This document shows, one piece after another, positions 49,140-60,700 of a DNA stretch of 64,000 nt. Source of the stretch: Eudorina sp. 2006-703-Eu-15 (Eukaryota > Chlorophyta > Chlorophyceae > Chlamydomonadales > Volvocaceae); contig BDSI01000076.1 of NCBI GenBank assembly GCA_003117195.1, positions 248,001 through 312,000 on the forward strand, given 5' to 3'. Position numbers and translations under genes: made by a program. How positions within the stretch are numbered: the first letter of the stretch is position 1; each line of letters starts with the position of its first letter. The notes beneath the pieces are model-generated. The model had not been told where the DNA came from and ran no database searches. It worked only from the letters and a program-made list of their open reading frames with translations.

Positions 49140-50106
49140 CCCGCTGTCGGATGCGGGACCGCACCGCCACCCGCGTCTTTACCCTCACCGACTTCCAGCT
49201 CGTCCTTGAATCCCCTCCCGTCTCCACCTTCATCGCCTTCGGCCCCGCGCTGGTCCGCTGGTCCGCTGGTCCGCTGGTCCGCTGGTCCGCTGGTCCGCTG
49301 GTCCGCTGGTCTGCTGGTCCGCTGGTCCGCTGGTCCGCTGGTCCGCTGGTCCGCTGGTCCGCTGGTCTGCTGGTCCGCTGGTCCGCTGGTCCGCTGGTCC
49401 GCTGGTCCGCTGGTCCGCTGGTCCGCTGGTCTGCTGGTCCGCTGGTCTGCTGGTCCGCTGGTCCGCTGGTCTGCCAGGTCAAGGGCATCCCCATGGGTAT
49501 CTCCGCCGCTCCCTCCATCGCTAACCTGTTTCTCGCCTGGCATGAATACTGGTTCCTGCTGCAACGCCACCAACCCAACGTCACCCCCGCCGAAAAAGCT
49601 ATCCTCACCCGGTTCCAGTACTCCCTCCGCTATCTCGATGACCTCTTCTCTCTACACAACCCCCATATGGGCGCCTACCTCTCCCGCGCCAAGGTTATTG
49701 GCAACCTCCATGGCATCTACCCGCCCGAGCTCTCCGTCACCCCGCAGCGCCATGACCACCTGTCCACCTCCCTGCCGGCTCCATTCCCTTCCTGGACATC
49801 CTCCTCGTTCACAGCCCCGTCGACAACCGCCGACGCTACCTCACCCAACTTTACGACAAACGCGTGCAACCCGCCTTCGCCAACGTCCGCCTCTCCCGCT
49901 TTGTCGCCCGCGACTCCAACGTCAACGAAGCCTGCAAGCGCAACATCTTCACGGGCCAGTTCCACCGCCTTCGGCGGGTCATCTCCTGCCCCGATAATTT
50001 CTGTGCCGAAATCGCCCTCCTCATCCGCGCCCTCGTCATCCAAGACTACCCGCGCAAGCGCCTCCTCTCCCAGTTCGTCAACCTGCTCGCTGGGTTTAGG
50101 GTTTAA
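49140..50106 (+). pseudogene. Broken reverse transcriptase of a retroelement
   Basis: Reverse-transcriptase palm and thumb segments are readable: VFTLTDFQLVLE and STFIAFGPAL upstream, then QVKGIPMGISAAPSIANLFL, YSLRYLDDLFSL (the Y-x-D-D catalytic box), IYPPELSVTPQRHDHLS, and, in another frame, PFLDILLVHSPVD, LYDKRVQPAF, NIFTGQFHRLRRV and QDYPRKRLLSQF. Two lesions disrupt it: an expanded 8-bp repeat (49249-49474) between the GPAL and QVKG motifs, and a frameshift near 49770-49780 after HLSTSLP. The frame stops at 50106 inside a TTTAGGG-type motif. No endonuclease or integrase is visible. The motif set recalls Penelope-like or related non-LTR reverse transcriptases, but I cannot fix the clade by eye. 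Confidence 0.75.
49249..49474 (+). repeat. 8-bp tandem repeat, about 28 copies, inside the reverse transcriptase
   Basis: The unit is CTGGTCCG, with a recurrent CTGGTCTG variant. Because 8 is not a multiple of 3, all three plus frames stay open and each reads the same eight-residue cycle G-P-L-V-R-W-S-A. It is bounded on both sides by reverse-transcriptase motifs. The last copy runs into CTGGTCTGCCAGGTCAAGG of the conserved QVKG box, so it probably grew from local coding sequence. Confidence 0.9.
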
Positions 50107-50125
50107 CCCTAGGTTTAACCCTACG
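50093..50125. repeat. Short telomere-type motif cluster
   Basis: GGGTTTAGGGTTTAA is followed at once by CCCTAGGTTTAACCCT, that is TTTAGGG-type repeats in both orientations within about 33 bp. TTTAGGG is the plant and some-algal telomere repeat. It starts inside the last codons of the reverse-transcriptase remnant. Confidence 0.6.
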
Positions 50126-50129
50126 CGCC

Positions 50130-52800
50130 CGCGCGCGGTCTCTGTATTTCCATTGCTATGCAGGTACCGCACCACGTAAGTGTACTGCGTTATGTTGGGT
50201 GTGCCCGGGTTCGTTCTTCGGGTTTATTTCTTTTTTCAATTTAACCCCTGGGTTGCCCCCAAGGGGACACCGTGCAAGGGGGCAAGGGGGCAAACGGACT
50301 CACTGGCCTCTCCGCAGCCACCCTGCGCACATGCAGCGCCTCCCAGTACCGCGACCCGTGGGTTCTCGGCCGCGTCTGTGATGTCAACATTCCCACGGGT
50401 CGGTCGCTCGGTCACGCGCCTCACGTCCTCCCGCGCTGCCCTCATCGGTAGGATACCCCTCCCCCGTCACGCATGATGTACGGCAGCGCACAAGGCGGTG
50501 GACGGCCTCCACCATCAACACCCATCAACACCCGTCAACAGCTCCGCCCACCGCCTGGCTTTGGCGACAGCGGGCTTGGCAGTGACGGGGTTGGGGATGG
50601 TGGGCGTTTCTCGCGGAAAGCGGCAGTGACTGGGTTTGGGATGGTGGGCATGCGTTCAAAACAAGGCGGCGGCGCACGGGGCCGAAGCGGCGGCGTCATC
50701 TCCTGCACCGAAGCCGAGACGGCGGCGGCTACCGGGGTGACCGAGGCGGCGGCGGCGGCGGAAGGAACACGTTAGGCGATCGCTGTGGTGGAGGACACGG
50801 AGGAGGCGGAGGAGGTAACGACGTGGAGAGGGGCACAGCTGCGCGCCGGGCGGGGTCAAGGGCGCCAGGCGGCGGCGATGCAGGAGCGCATCGCGCTCGC
50901 AGGCAGCGGCGGCGGCGGCGGCATTGCGACGCGGTGGATATTTGAGCTGCACAGCTGCTGCGCGGTGGGGGCAACCGCGAGCTGAGCGGGCGGGTCGCGC
51001 ACGCCTCATGCCAAACGTGCGGGTGGCGATGGGAGAAGCAGCCGGCCAGATCCCGTGCGTGCGGGGTTCGGGCCCGGGGGCTTTGGCGTGTGGACAGGCC
51101 AATGAAGCCTGTGGTGAGCTGTGGAAGCCGTGCATGGGGCTGGGGATGTATGGGCTTGGGGGTAAAGCTGTGCATGTACGGCACCCATGACTGGAGTCTC
51201 CAGGGTGGATGCATTGCTCGGGTACCTGGAAACCCAGGTTGGGGTGCTTGCCTAAACTCGTAGATCGCATGATTCCTGTCCTGCGGCTGTGTCCGAAGGT
51301 CTGGTGTTCGCCATCAAGAGTCTAGTTTGCGTTTGTGGTCTGGGTGATAAGGTCTGAGGTTGCAAGGCCGGATTCCAAAGCGCTCGGCGCTATCAGTGAG
51401 CAGAGCTGCAAGGATGTGGCCACGACGCTAGCTGGTGTCGGCACGGCGTTTTGTCGGGGACCCGCGCTGTCATCGCCGTGCACGTTTGCACAGCCCTTTC
51501 TCAAACCCACTTTTGACCCCGTCGGTCGCCCCCATGCAAGAGGTCAGCCCTCGCCACACTGGCCGTACCTGCAGTCAGGCCCTGTCGGAAGGGTCGCAGA
51601 CACGCCTTGGCCAGCAGGACCGTGTGAGTGTTGTGAGACGGGGACGTGGAGATCCAACCGCTGGGGGCGCGCAGGTGCAGCTCCACAGTTGTGCGGCCGC
51701 GTCGATGGCGTGCGTGCCCCGTCCTTGCTTGGTCCATGCCTCTCGTGCGGGACGTGTTTGTGTTTCAGGCATTGCACCATTGCACGGACCCCTGGCCCCG
51801 CAGCTGAGGCCGATGTCCTCTCGCAATCTGGATTCAGGGTCTTGCGTGCTTAACTATGACCCTCTCTGACGACGCGCGCCTGGGGCCTTGGCCTCCAGCG
51901 GCTGACCCCCTCCATGACGCGCTCAGGTGCTTCACGAATGAGCATGATAATGGGAATGCCACATAACCGGACGGGTTGCTCACGAGTGCTGCTCACGAGT
52001 GCTGGCTTTGGGCCGTTGATAGAGCCCCAGCGGTCGTGCCGGTCGTTCACGGGTAAGGTTGGGCCAGCCTCCATGGCACTGCCTCGTGCCGAAGTGCAGG
52101 AGAGTGCAGCTGACCCATATAACACCGATGAACGAAGAGCTAGTCACCCCAGTCGGTATGAGCTCGGCGTCCGGTCGTGCGGCGGTTACAGTTGGGAGTT
52201 GTCGATTTCAAGTGCGCGTCCTGCACGACTTTCTTGAACGACGCCGCACAACATTCTTTAATTATGATAACAGGACCAAATACGTCAGATACTAATGGCC
52301 AGGCGCGGAAGGATGATTCCGTATCTGCGATAAAGAAGGCCAAGCCCCGCAAGTCGCAGCTTCTTATCTTGATATAATCCATTTCCTTTGCTTGTCTTGT
52401 TTGGACGGCACCCTCTATTAGAATGTGGCTGGGGCCAACACAACCATAGCATCTTTTGCTTATGTTTTGGATAGCGACATTTTACAGATTGGTGGCCTCA
52501 CCAACTACATCTTGTTTTCATTTCATCCTGGATACCATTCTCTGGAATTTGGTGGCCAACAGAACCATAGCAGGCATCGATCCAGCGAACTCGCCATAAC
52601 TTCCAGACTCTTTGGTGAACGCCTTAAACAATCTTCTCTGAGCAACCGTAGTCCATGTAAACTGGCAGCCATTAACTGCGACTTGCTTGTCGCCACCCGC
52701 CCAACATTCGGACCTCGGGAGCGCGTCATGGAGCCCCCCCCCCAGCACATGTTGCAGGGAAGCCCGCAGCTACAGTGAGCCGAAATAGGCGGGCTGCAGA
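50130..52800. other. Spacer without supported genes
   Basis: A possible plus-strand exon at 50328-50447 has an acceptor-like CCGCAG and a donor-like GTAGGA and reads YRDPWVLGRVCDVNIPTG, but no partner exon or family is found. GC falls from about 52.2 kb onward. Other open frames look like chance. Confidence 0.4.
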
Positions 52801-52803
52801 GCT

Positions 52804-52851
52804 GGTAGGCAGGCTATCAGAGGTTGCAGGTAGGCAGGCTATCAGAGGTTC
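52804..52851. repeat. 25-bp direct repeat, two copies
   Basis: GGTAGGCAGGCTATCAGAGG-type unit at 52804-52828 and again at 52829-52851, nearly identical, in low-GC spacer. Confidence 0.85.
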
Positions 52852-53065
52852 GCCCGGCTTGCCACTTCGCGAAGCGAACACAGCATAGTTCTAGCGCAGA
52901 CGGCGCAAGGCACTAGGAGATTCGCCGTGACGAATACCACAGCAGCTGGCTGCGCCCGGAGGCCCGAGGCACAGCCCACAGGCTGGGCACATGCCTGACA
53001 AGCTGACAAGGTCAGTACTGCTTTGGTTAGGTTTATGCCAAAAACCATGGGTAGAGTTTCGGCGC

Positions 53066-53275
53066 ACGCGCACTCTCACCACGCAGGTTGCGCATAAGCG
53101 ATAAGACCATCCAGCTCACCTAGTGTTTACTGGATGATGCGGAATGACGCTGAAAACCGAACGGGAGTATTCCCAGTGACCCTTCGCCCGGTTGTCAGTG
53201 TTATCCAGTGTTATCCAGCAAAGAATAGGTGAGCCCATCTTATCGCTGATCCGCAAGCTGCGTGGTAAGGTGCTA
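53066..53275. mobile_element. Foldback or MITE-like element
   Basis: Two imperfect inverted arms of about 50-58 bp: left about 53066-53123, right about 53228-53275. The inner core GCGATAAGACCATCCAGCTC pairs with GAGCCCATCTTATCGC, and the outer part CACCACGCAGGTTGCG pairs with CGCAAGCTGCGTGGT. The loop is about 100 bp and contains a duplicated GTGTTATCCA. No coding capacity. It could be a miniature inverted-repeat transposon or a structured non-coding sequence. I see no clear target-site duplication. Confidence 0.5.
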
Positions 53276-53301
53276 GGGCCACTAGGGCCCCACAACTCAA
53301 C

Positions 53302-53341
53302 CCATGGTTTTCACCTGAAAACCATGGTTTTCACCTGAAAA
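53302..53341. repeat. 20-bp tandem repeat made of perfect hairpins
   Basis: Two exact copies of CCATGGTTTTCACCTGAAAA side by side, followed by CC. Each holds the inverted repeat GGTTTTCA / TGAAAACC with a 2-nt loop, so the block can fold into two small hairpins or one cruciform. Confidence 0.85.
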
Positions 53342-53879
53342 CCAGAGCAGTCCGACCCTGTGAACTTGTCAGACATGTGCGATTGCCAGTAATAATGTAT
53401 ACGAACCAGCAGTAGCATCTCGTAAGACAGGATTGTCAGACAGAGAAGCCGGGCATCTGCACGGCCGAGAGCCTCGCCGCTGCTTTCGTACATTGAACAT
53501 CCTATATCAACCTGCGTCTGGCCTCCTTTTTCACCATAAAGCTGCTGTATTAATTATTCTCTGACATACCAGCTCTCATACAGTTTTCTTTTTGCGCTCT
53601 CGCTCCAGCTGAGTTCTTTTATTGTCCCGAAGCACTGCCTCCCTCGCTGCCGATTTCTCTTACACGATGCACAGATGCACTATTTCAATTAGAATTTAGC
53701 TTGGTATGTGCTTTTCATACTGGAAACGTTCGGCTCTGGTTCAGTTCATACTCTTCGGAAGTCTTGGGCTGGGCCCAGTCGAAGGACTTCACTCTGGCCG
53801 TGGCGACAGCGACTTGATCATAAAGGTAAGCTTCCGGTTTTCCGGTTTTGAGCCGTTCGCGCTTTACGTCACCTGGTTG

Positions 53880-54070
53880 CCTGCCCTTCCTGCCTGCTTC
53901 CGCCTCCCGATAACGCCTCCACGCACATCAACGTCCCTCACGCCTCCCTCCCTCCTCTGCCCTTGCTGCCACCCTGACATGCAGATGATGGACCTGAAAG
54001 TCCACGATGCGCTCAAGTTCGGATCAAAGCACCGCACAGCACTCAAGGCGGCCGCTTACAGCACAAGCGA
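53880..54070 (+). repeat. Diverged founder-like copy of part of the satellite unit
   Basis: This stretch follows the satellite unit step by step: CCCGATAACGCC, then ACGTCCCTCACGCCTCCCTCC, then GCCACCCTG...CAG, then a coding-like segment ending in CTCAAGGCGGCC. Compare 54846-54995. The translated segments align as VHDALKFGS...ALKAA here and ADDALQLGP...GLKAA in the array. It is clearly homologous but far more diverged than array units are from each other, so it is outside homogenisation. Confidence 0.7.
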
Positions 54071-54700
54071 CGACACGGCGGGTTGACTTTGTGCCTGCTT
54101 ACTTGCTTGCAGGCACGTGCATCGCATTGGTTCATCGCATCGTTGCATCGCACTGCCAGCGGTGTGTCGCCTCGAAGGTATGTCTGTCCGCATCTACATG
54201 CAAGTGCTGCTGCCGTTCATTACAGCACGAGCTGACTCCGTGCGTGCGTCCGAACTTGCTTGAAGGACCGCTCATCGCCTGCTGTACGATGATACGGATC
54301 TTGCCCCTGATTGGCACGAGCTGATTCCGTTGGTCTTTACTTATTACTTGCTGACAGGCGCGGTAAGTTTAGGTAAGTTTTGCTTCGCAAGTAAGCCAGC
54401 TTTCCACGCTGACCCCGCCCTTGTGTCGTTGCTTGCTTGCAGGATCGCTCATCGGAAGGGGTGCTTCGTCGGGTTTGCCAACACGAACACTCACCGTCTA
54501 ACGAATCCCCCTGCATCGCCAAGACCTCAGCGCGTGTCACCTTCGAGTGCGCCTCGGCCGTGACGCGACCCCAAATCCGGTAGGCGACGATTGGGCTGGG
54601 CTCGGGATCATGTGGCGGGTCGTTGGGTCGGGCCCAGGAAGGGGTAATGCGCCAACGGGTAGCTACCTTGGGTTGGGCTCGGGGATATGTCATTCGCACG

Positions 54701-57700
54701 GCCAGCGGCTCCGTGGTATCCGTGGTTGGATAGTCTTGCCTGTCTTCTCGCCGTACCATCCGTGCCTTGTCGAGGACCTTGTGCGCATCGACCATCTGGG
54801 TTCCGTACAGTCTCGTACAGTCCTGCCGATTCGTCTGCCGTGTCCCGATAACGCCCCCACATTTACGTCCCTTCCGCCTCCCTCCCTCCCTCCTCCTCCC
54901 GCGTCGCCACCCTGCAGGTCTATCTATCTTGGATCTGCTTGCCGATGATGCGCTTCAGTTGGGACCAACACGCGTCACGGGTCTCAAGGCGGCCTGATCG
55001 GTGGGTGATGCACGACGCGTCACGTCCTCCAGAGTCTCTATCTGCAAGTGCGTTCGCGTTCGCACCCCCGAGTGAAACGACAAACCGACAGCAGCAACAG
55101 CTGCAGCCAAAGTACAGCAAACCCAAAAGCGCAGCTACAGCTAAAGAAAGCACAGCCAGCAAACGTAGGCGTCAACATCGTAGGGCGCGTATCGGGGTGT
55201 GTGTGTGTGTGTGCGTACGTGTGTGCGGTATTATTGCCCCATGCGCTACCAAGCTGTTTATTGACGTTCTCGCCCCCTCTTTCCCTCCCCCCTTTTCCCC
55301 TTCGGCCCTCCGGCATCGAGGTGGCGCTGTCCGGCATCTGCACATGCCCAGGACGCGACGGCATGACAATGGCGGACAGTGTCAACGGCAACCTTAAGGG
55401 TGTAGTAAGGGTGGTGTTAGCAGGTCCGCGGCATGCACGTACGATTCCGGTCATGGCCAGCGGCTCCGTGGTATCCGTGGTTGGATAGTCTTGCCTGTCT
55501 TCTCGCCGTACCATCCGTGCCTTGTCGAGGACCTTGTGCGCTTCGACCATCTGGGTTCCGTACAGTCTCGTACAGTCCTGCCGATTCGTCTGCCGTGTCC
55601 CGATAACGCCCCCACATTTACGTCCCTTCCGCCTCCCTCCCTCCCTCCCTCCTCCTCCCGCGTCGCCACCCTGCAGGTCTATCTATCTTGGATCTGCTTG
55701 CCGATGATGCTCTTCAGTTGGGACCAACACGCGTCACGGGTCTCAAGGCGGCCTGATCGGTGGGTGATGCAAGACGCGTCACGTCCTCCAGAGTCTCTAT
55801 CTGCAAGTGCGTTCGCGTTCGCATCCCCGAGTGAAACGACAAACCGACAGCAGCAACAGCTGCAGCCAAAGTACAGCAAACCTAAAAGCGCAGCTACAGC
55901 TAAAGAAAGCACAGCCAGCAAACGTAGGCGTCAACATCGTAGGGCGCGTATCGGGGTGTGTGTGTGTGTGTGTGCGTACGTGTGTGCGGTATTATTGCCC
56001 CATGCGCTACCAAGCTGTTTATTGACGTTCTCGCCCCCTCTTTCCCTCCCCCCTTTTCCCCTTCGGCCCTCCGGCATCGAGGTGGCGCTGTCCGACATCT
56101 GCACATGCCCAGGACGCGACGGCATGACAATGGCGGACAGTGTCAACGGCAACCTTAAGGGTGTAGTAAGGGTGGTGTTAGCAGGTCCGCGGCATGCACG
56201 TACGATTCCGGTCATGGCCAGCGGCTCCGTGGTATCCGTGGTTGGATAGTCTTGCCTGTCTTCTCGCCGTACCATCCATGCGTTGTCGAGGATCTTGTGC
56301 GCTTCGACCATCTGGGTTCCGTACAGTCTCGTACAGTCCTGCCGATTCGTCTGCCGTGTCCCGATAACGCCCCCACATTTACGTCCCTTACGCCTCCCTC
56401 CCTCCCTCCCTCCTCCTCCCGCGTCGCCACCCTGCAGGTCTATCTATCTTGGATCTGCTTGCCGATGATGCGCTTCAGTTGGGACCAACACGCGTCACGG
56501 GTCTCAAGGCGGCCTGATCGGTGGGTGATGCACGACGCGTCACGTCCTCCAGAGTCTCTATCTGCAAGTGCGTTCGCGTTCGCACCCCCGAGTGAAACGA
56601 CAAACCGACAGCAGCAACAGCTGCAGCCAAAGTACAGCAAACCTAAAAGCGCAGCTACAGCTAAAGAAAGCACAGCCAGCAAACGTAGGCGTCAACATCG
56701 TAGGGCGCGTATCGGGGTGTGTGCGTGTGTGTGTGTATGTGTGTGCGGTATTATTGCCCCATGCGCTACCAAGCTGTTTATTGACGTTCTCGCCCCCTCT
56801 TTCCCTCCCCCCTTTTCCCCTTCGGCCCTCCGGCATCGAGGTGGCGCTGTCCGACATCTGCACATGCCCAGGACGCGACGGCATGACAATGGCGGACAGT
56901 GTCAACGGCAACCTTAAGGGTGTAGTAAGGGTGGTGTTAGCAGGTCCGCGGCATGCACGTACGATTCCGGTCATGGCCAGCGGCTCCGTGGTATCCGTGG
57001 TTGGATAGTCTTGCCTGTCTTCTCGCCGTACCATCCATGCGTTGTCGAGGACCTTGTGCGCTTCGACCATCTGGGTTCCGTACAGTCTCGTACAGTCCTG
57101 CCGATTCTTCTGCCGTGTCCCGATAACGCCCCCACATTTACGTCCCTTACGCCTCCCTCCCTCCCTCCTCCTCCCGCGTCGCCACCCTGCAGGTCTATCT
57201 ATCTTGGATCTGCTTGCCGATGATGCGCTTCAGTTGGGACCAACACGCGTCACGGGTCTCAAGGCGGCCTGATCGGTGGGTGATGCAAGACGCGTCACGT
57301 CCTCCAGAGTCTCTATCTGCAAGTGCGTTCGCGTTCGCATCCCCGAGTGAAACGACAAACCGACAGCAGCAACAGCTGCAGCCAAAGTACAGCAAACCTA
57401 AAAGCGCAGCTACAGCTAAAGAAAGCACAGCCAGCAAACGTAGGCGTCAACATCGTAGGGCGCGTATCGGGGTGTGTGTGTGTGTGTGTGTGCGTACGTG
57501 TGTGCGGTATTATTGCCCCATGCGCTACCAAGCTGTTTATTGACGTTCTCGCCCCCTCTTTCCCTCCCCCCTTTTCCCCTTCGGCCCTCCGGCATCGAGG
57601 TGGCGCTGTCCGACATCTGCACATGCCCAGGACGCGACGGCATGACAATGGCGGACAGTGTCAACGGCAACCTTAAGGGTGTAGTAAGGGTGGTGTTAGC

Positions 57701-60700
57701 AGGTCCGCGGCATGCACGTACGATTCCGGTCATGGCCAGCGGCTCCGTGGTATCCGTGGTTGGATAGTCTTGCCTGTCTTCTCGCCGTACCATCCATGCG
57801 TTGTCGAGGACCTTGTGCGCTTCGACCATCTGGGTTCCGTACAGTCTCGTACAGTCCTGCCGATTCTTCTGCCGTGTCCCGATAACGCCCCCACATTTAC
57901 GTCCCTTACGCCTCCCTCCCTCCCTCCTCCTCCCGCGTCGCCACCCTGCAGGTCTATCTATCTTGGATCTGCTTGCCGATGATGCGCTTCAGTTGGGACC
58001 AACACGCGTCACGGGTCTCAAGGCGGCCTGATCGGTGGGTGATGCAAGACGCGTCACGTCCTCCAGAGTCTCTATCTGCAAGTGCGTTCGCGTTCGCATC
58101 CCCGAGTGAAACGACAAACCGACAGCAGCAACAGCTGCAGCCAAAGTACAGCAAACCTAAAAGCGCAGCTACAGCTAAAGAAAGCACAGCCAGCAAACGT
58201 AGGCGTCAACATCGTAGGGCGCGTATCGGGGTGTGTGTGTGTGTGTGTGTGCGTACGTGTGTGCGGTATTATTGCCCCATGCGCTACCAAGCTGTTTATT
58301 GACGTTCTCGCCCCCTCTTTCCCTCCCCCCTTTTCCCCTTCGGCCCTCCGGCATCGAGGTGGCGCTGTCCGACATCTGCACATGCCCAGGACGCGACGGC
58401 ATGACAATGGCGGACAGTGTCAACGGCAACCTTAAGGGTGTAGTAAGGGTGGTGTTAGCAGGTCCGCGGCATGCACGTACGATTCCGGTCATGGCCAGCG
58501 GCTCCGTGGTATCCGTGGTTGGATAGTCTTGCCTGTCTTCTCGCCGTACCATCCATGCGTTGTCGAGGACCTTGTGCGCTTCGACCATCTGGGTTCCGTA
58601 CAGTCTCGTACAGTCCTGCCGATTCGTCTGCCGTGTCCCGATAACGCCCCCACATTTACGTCCCTTACGCCTCCCTCCCTCCCTCCCTCCTCCTCCCGCG
58701 TCGCCACCCTGCAGGTCTATCTATCTTGGATCTGCTTGCCGATGATGCGCTTCAGTTGGGACCAACACGCGTCACGGGTCTCAAGGCGGCCTGATCGGTG
58801 GGTGATGCACGACGCGTCACGTCCTCCAGAGTCTCTATCTGCAAGTGCGTTCGCGTTCGCACCCCCGAGTGAAACGACAAACCGACAGCAGCAACAGCTG
58901 CAGCCAAAGTACAGCAAACCTAAAAGCGCAGCTACAGCTAAAGAAAGCACAGCCAGCAAACGTAGGCGTCAACATCGTAGGGCGCGTATCGGGGTGTGTG
59001 CGTGTGTGTGTGTATGTGTGTGCTGTATTATTGCCCCATGCGCTACCAAGCTGTTTATTGACGTTCTCGCCCCCTCTTTCCCTCCCCCCTTTTCCCCTTC
59101 GGCCCTCCGGCATCGAGGTGGCGCTGTCCGACATCTGCACATGCCCAGGACGCGACGGCATGACAATGGCGGACAGTGTCAACGGCAACCTTAAGGGTGT
59201 AGTAAGGGTGGTGTTAGCAGGTCCGCGGCATGCACGTACGATTCCGGTCATGGCCAGCGGCTCCGTGGTATCCGTGGTTGGATAGTCTTGCCTGTCTTCT
59301 CGCCGTACCATCCATGCGTTGTCGAGGATCTTGTGCGCTTCGACCATCTGGGTTCCGTACAGTCTCGTACAGTCCTGCCGATTCTTCTGCCGTGTCCCGA
59401 TAACGCCCCCACATTTACGTCCCTTACGCCTCCCTCCCTCCCTCCTCCTCCCGCGTCGCCACCCTGCAGGTCTATCTATCTTGGATCTGCTTGCCGATGA
59501 TGCGCTTCAGTTGGGACCAACACGCGTCACGGGTCTCAAGGCGGCCTGATCGGTGGGTGATGCAAGACGCGTCACGTCCTCCAGAGTCTCTATCTGCAAG
59601 TGCGTTCGCGTTCGCATCCCCGAGTGAAACGACAAACCGACAGCAGCAACAGCTGCAGCCAAAGTACAGCAAACCTAAAAGCGCAGCTACAGCTAAAGAA
59701 AGCACAGCCAGCAAACGTAGGCGTCAACATCGTAGGGCGCGTATCGGGGTGTGTGTGTGTGTGTGTGTGCGTACGTGTGTGCGGTATTATTGCCCCATGC
59801 GCTACCAAGCTGTTTATTGACGTTCTCGCCCCCTCTTTCCCTCCCCCCTTTTCCCCTTCGGCCCTCCGGCATCGAGGTGGCGCTGTCCGGCATCTGCACA
59901 TGCCCAGGACGCGACGGCATGACAATGGCGGACAGTGTCAACGGCAACCTTAAGGGTGTAGTAAGGGTGGTGTTAGCAGGTCCGCGGCATGCACGTACGA
60001 TTCCGGTCATGGCCAGCGGCTCCGTGGTATCCGTGGTTGGATAGTCTTGCCTGTCTTCTCGCCGTACCATCCGTGCCTTGTCGAGGACCTTGTGCGCTTC
60101 GACCATCTGGGTTCCGTACAGTCTCGTACAGTCCTGCCGATTCGTCTGCCGTGTCCCGATAACGCCCCCACATTTACGTCCCTTACGCCTCCCTCCCTCC
60201 CTCCTCCTCCCGCGTCGCCACCCTGCAGGTCTATCTATCTTGGATCTGCTTGCCGATGATGCGCTTCAGTTGGGACCAACACGCGTCACGGGTCTCAAGG
60301 CGGCCTGATCGGTGGGTGATGCAAGACGCGTCACGTCCTCCAGAGTCTCTATCTGCAAGTGCGTTCGCGTTCGCATCCCCGAGTGAAACGACAAACCGAC
60401 AGCAGCAACAGCTGCAGCCAAAGTACAGCAAACCTAAAAGCGCAGCTACAGCTAAAGAAAGCACAGCCAGCAAACGTAGGCGTCAACATCGTAGGGCGCG
60501 TATCGGGGTGTGTGTGTGTGTGTGTGTGTGTGCGTACGTGTGTGCGGTATTATTGCCCCATGCGCTACCAAGCTGTTTATTGACGTTCTCGCCCCCTCTT
60601 TCCCTCCCCCCTTTTCCCCTTCGGCCCTCCGGCATCGAGGTGGCGCTGTCCGACATCTGCACATGCCCAGGACGCGACGGCATGACAATGGCGGACAGTG

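Noticed and set aside
48724..49608. Long minus-strand frames with an RTSGPADQ repeat
   Set aside because: They are antisense translations of the octamer repeat, open in all frames because the unit lacks stop codons.
48911..50179. 422-codon plus-strand frame as one protein
   Set aside because: It is held open by the 8-bp repeat and then runs past a frameshift into non-conserved sequence; only the central part is a real reverse-transcriptase segment.
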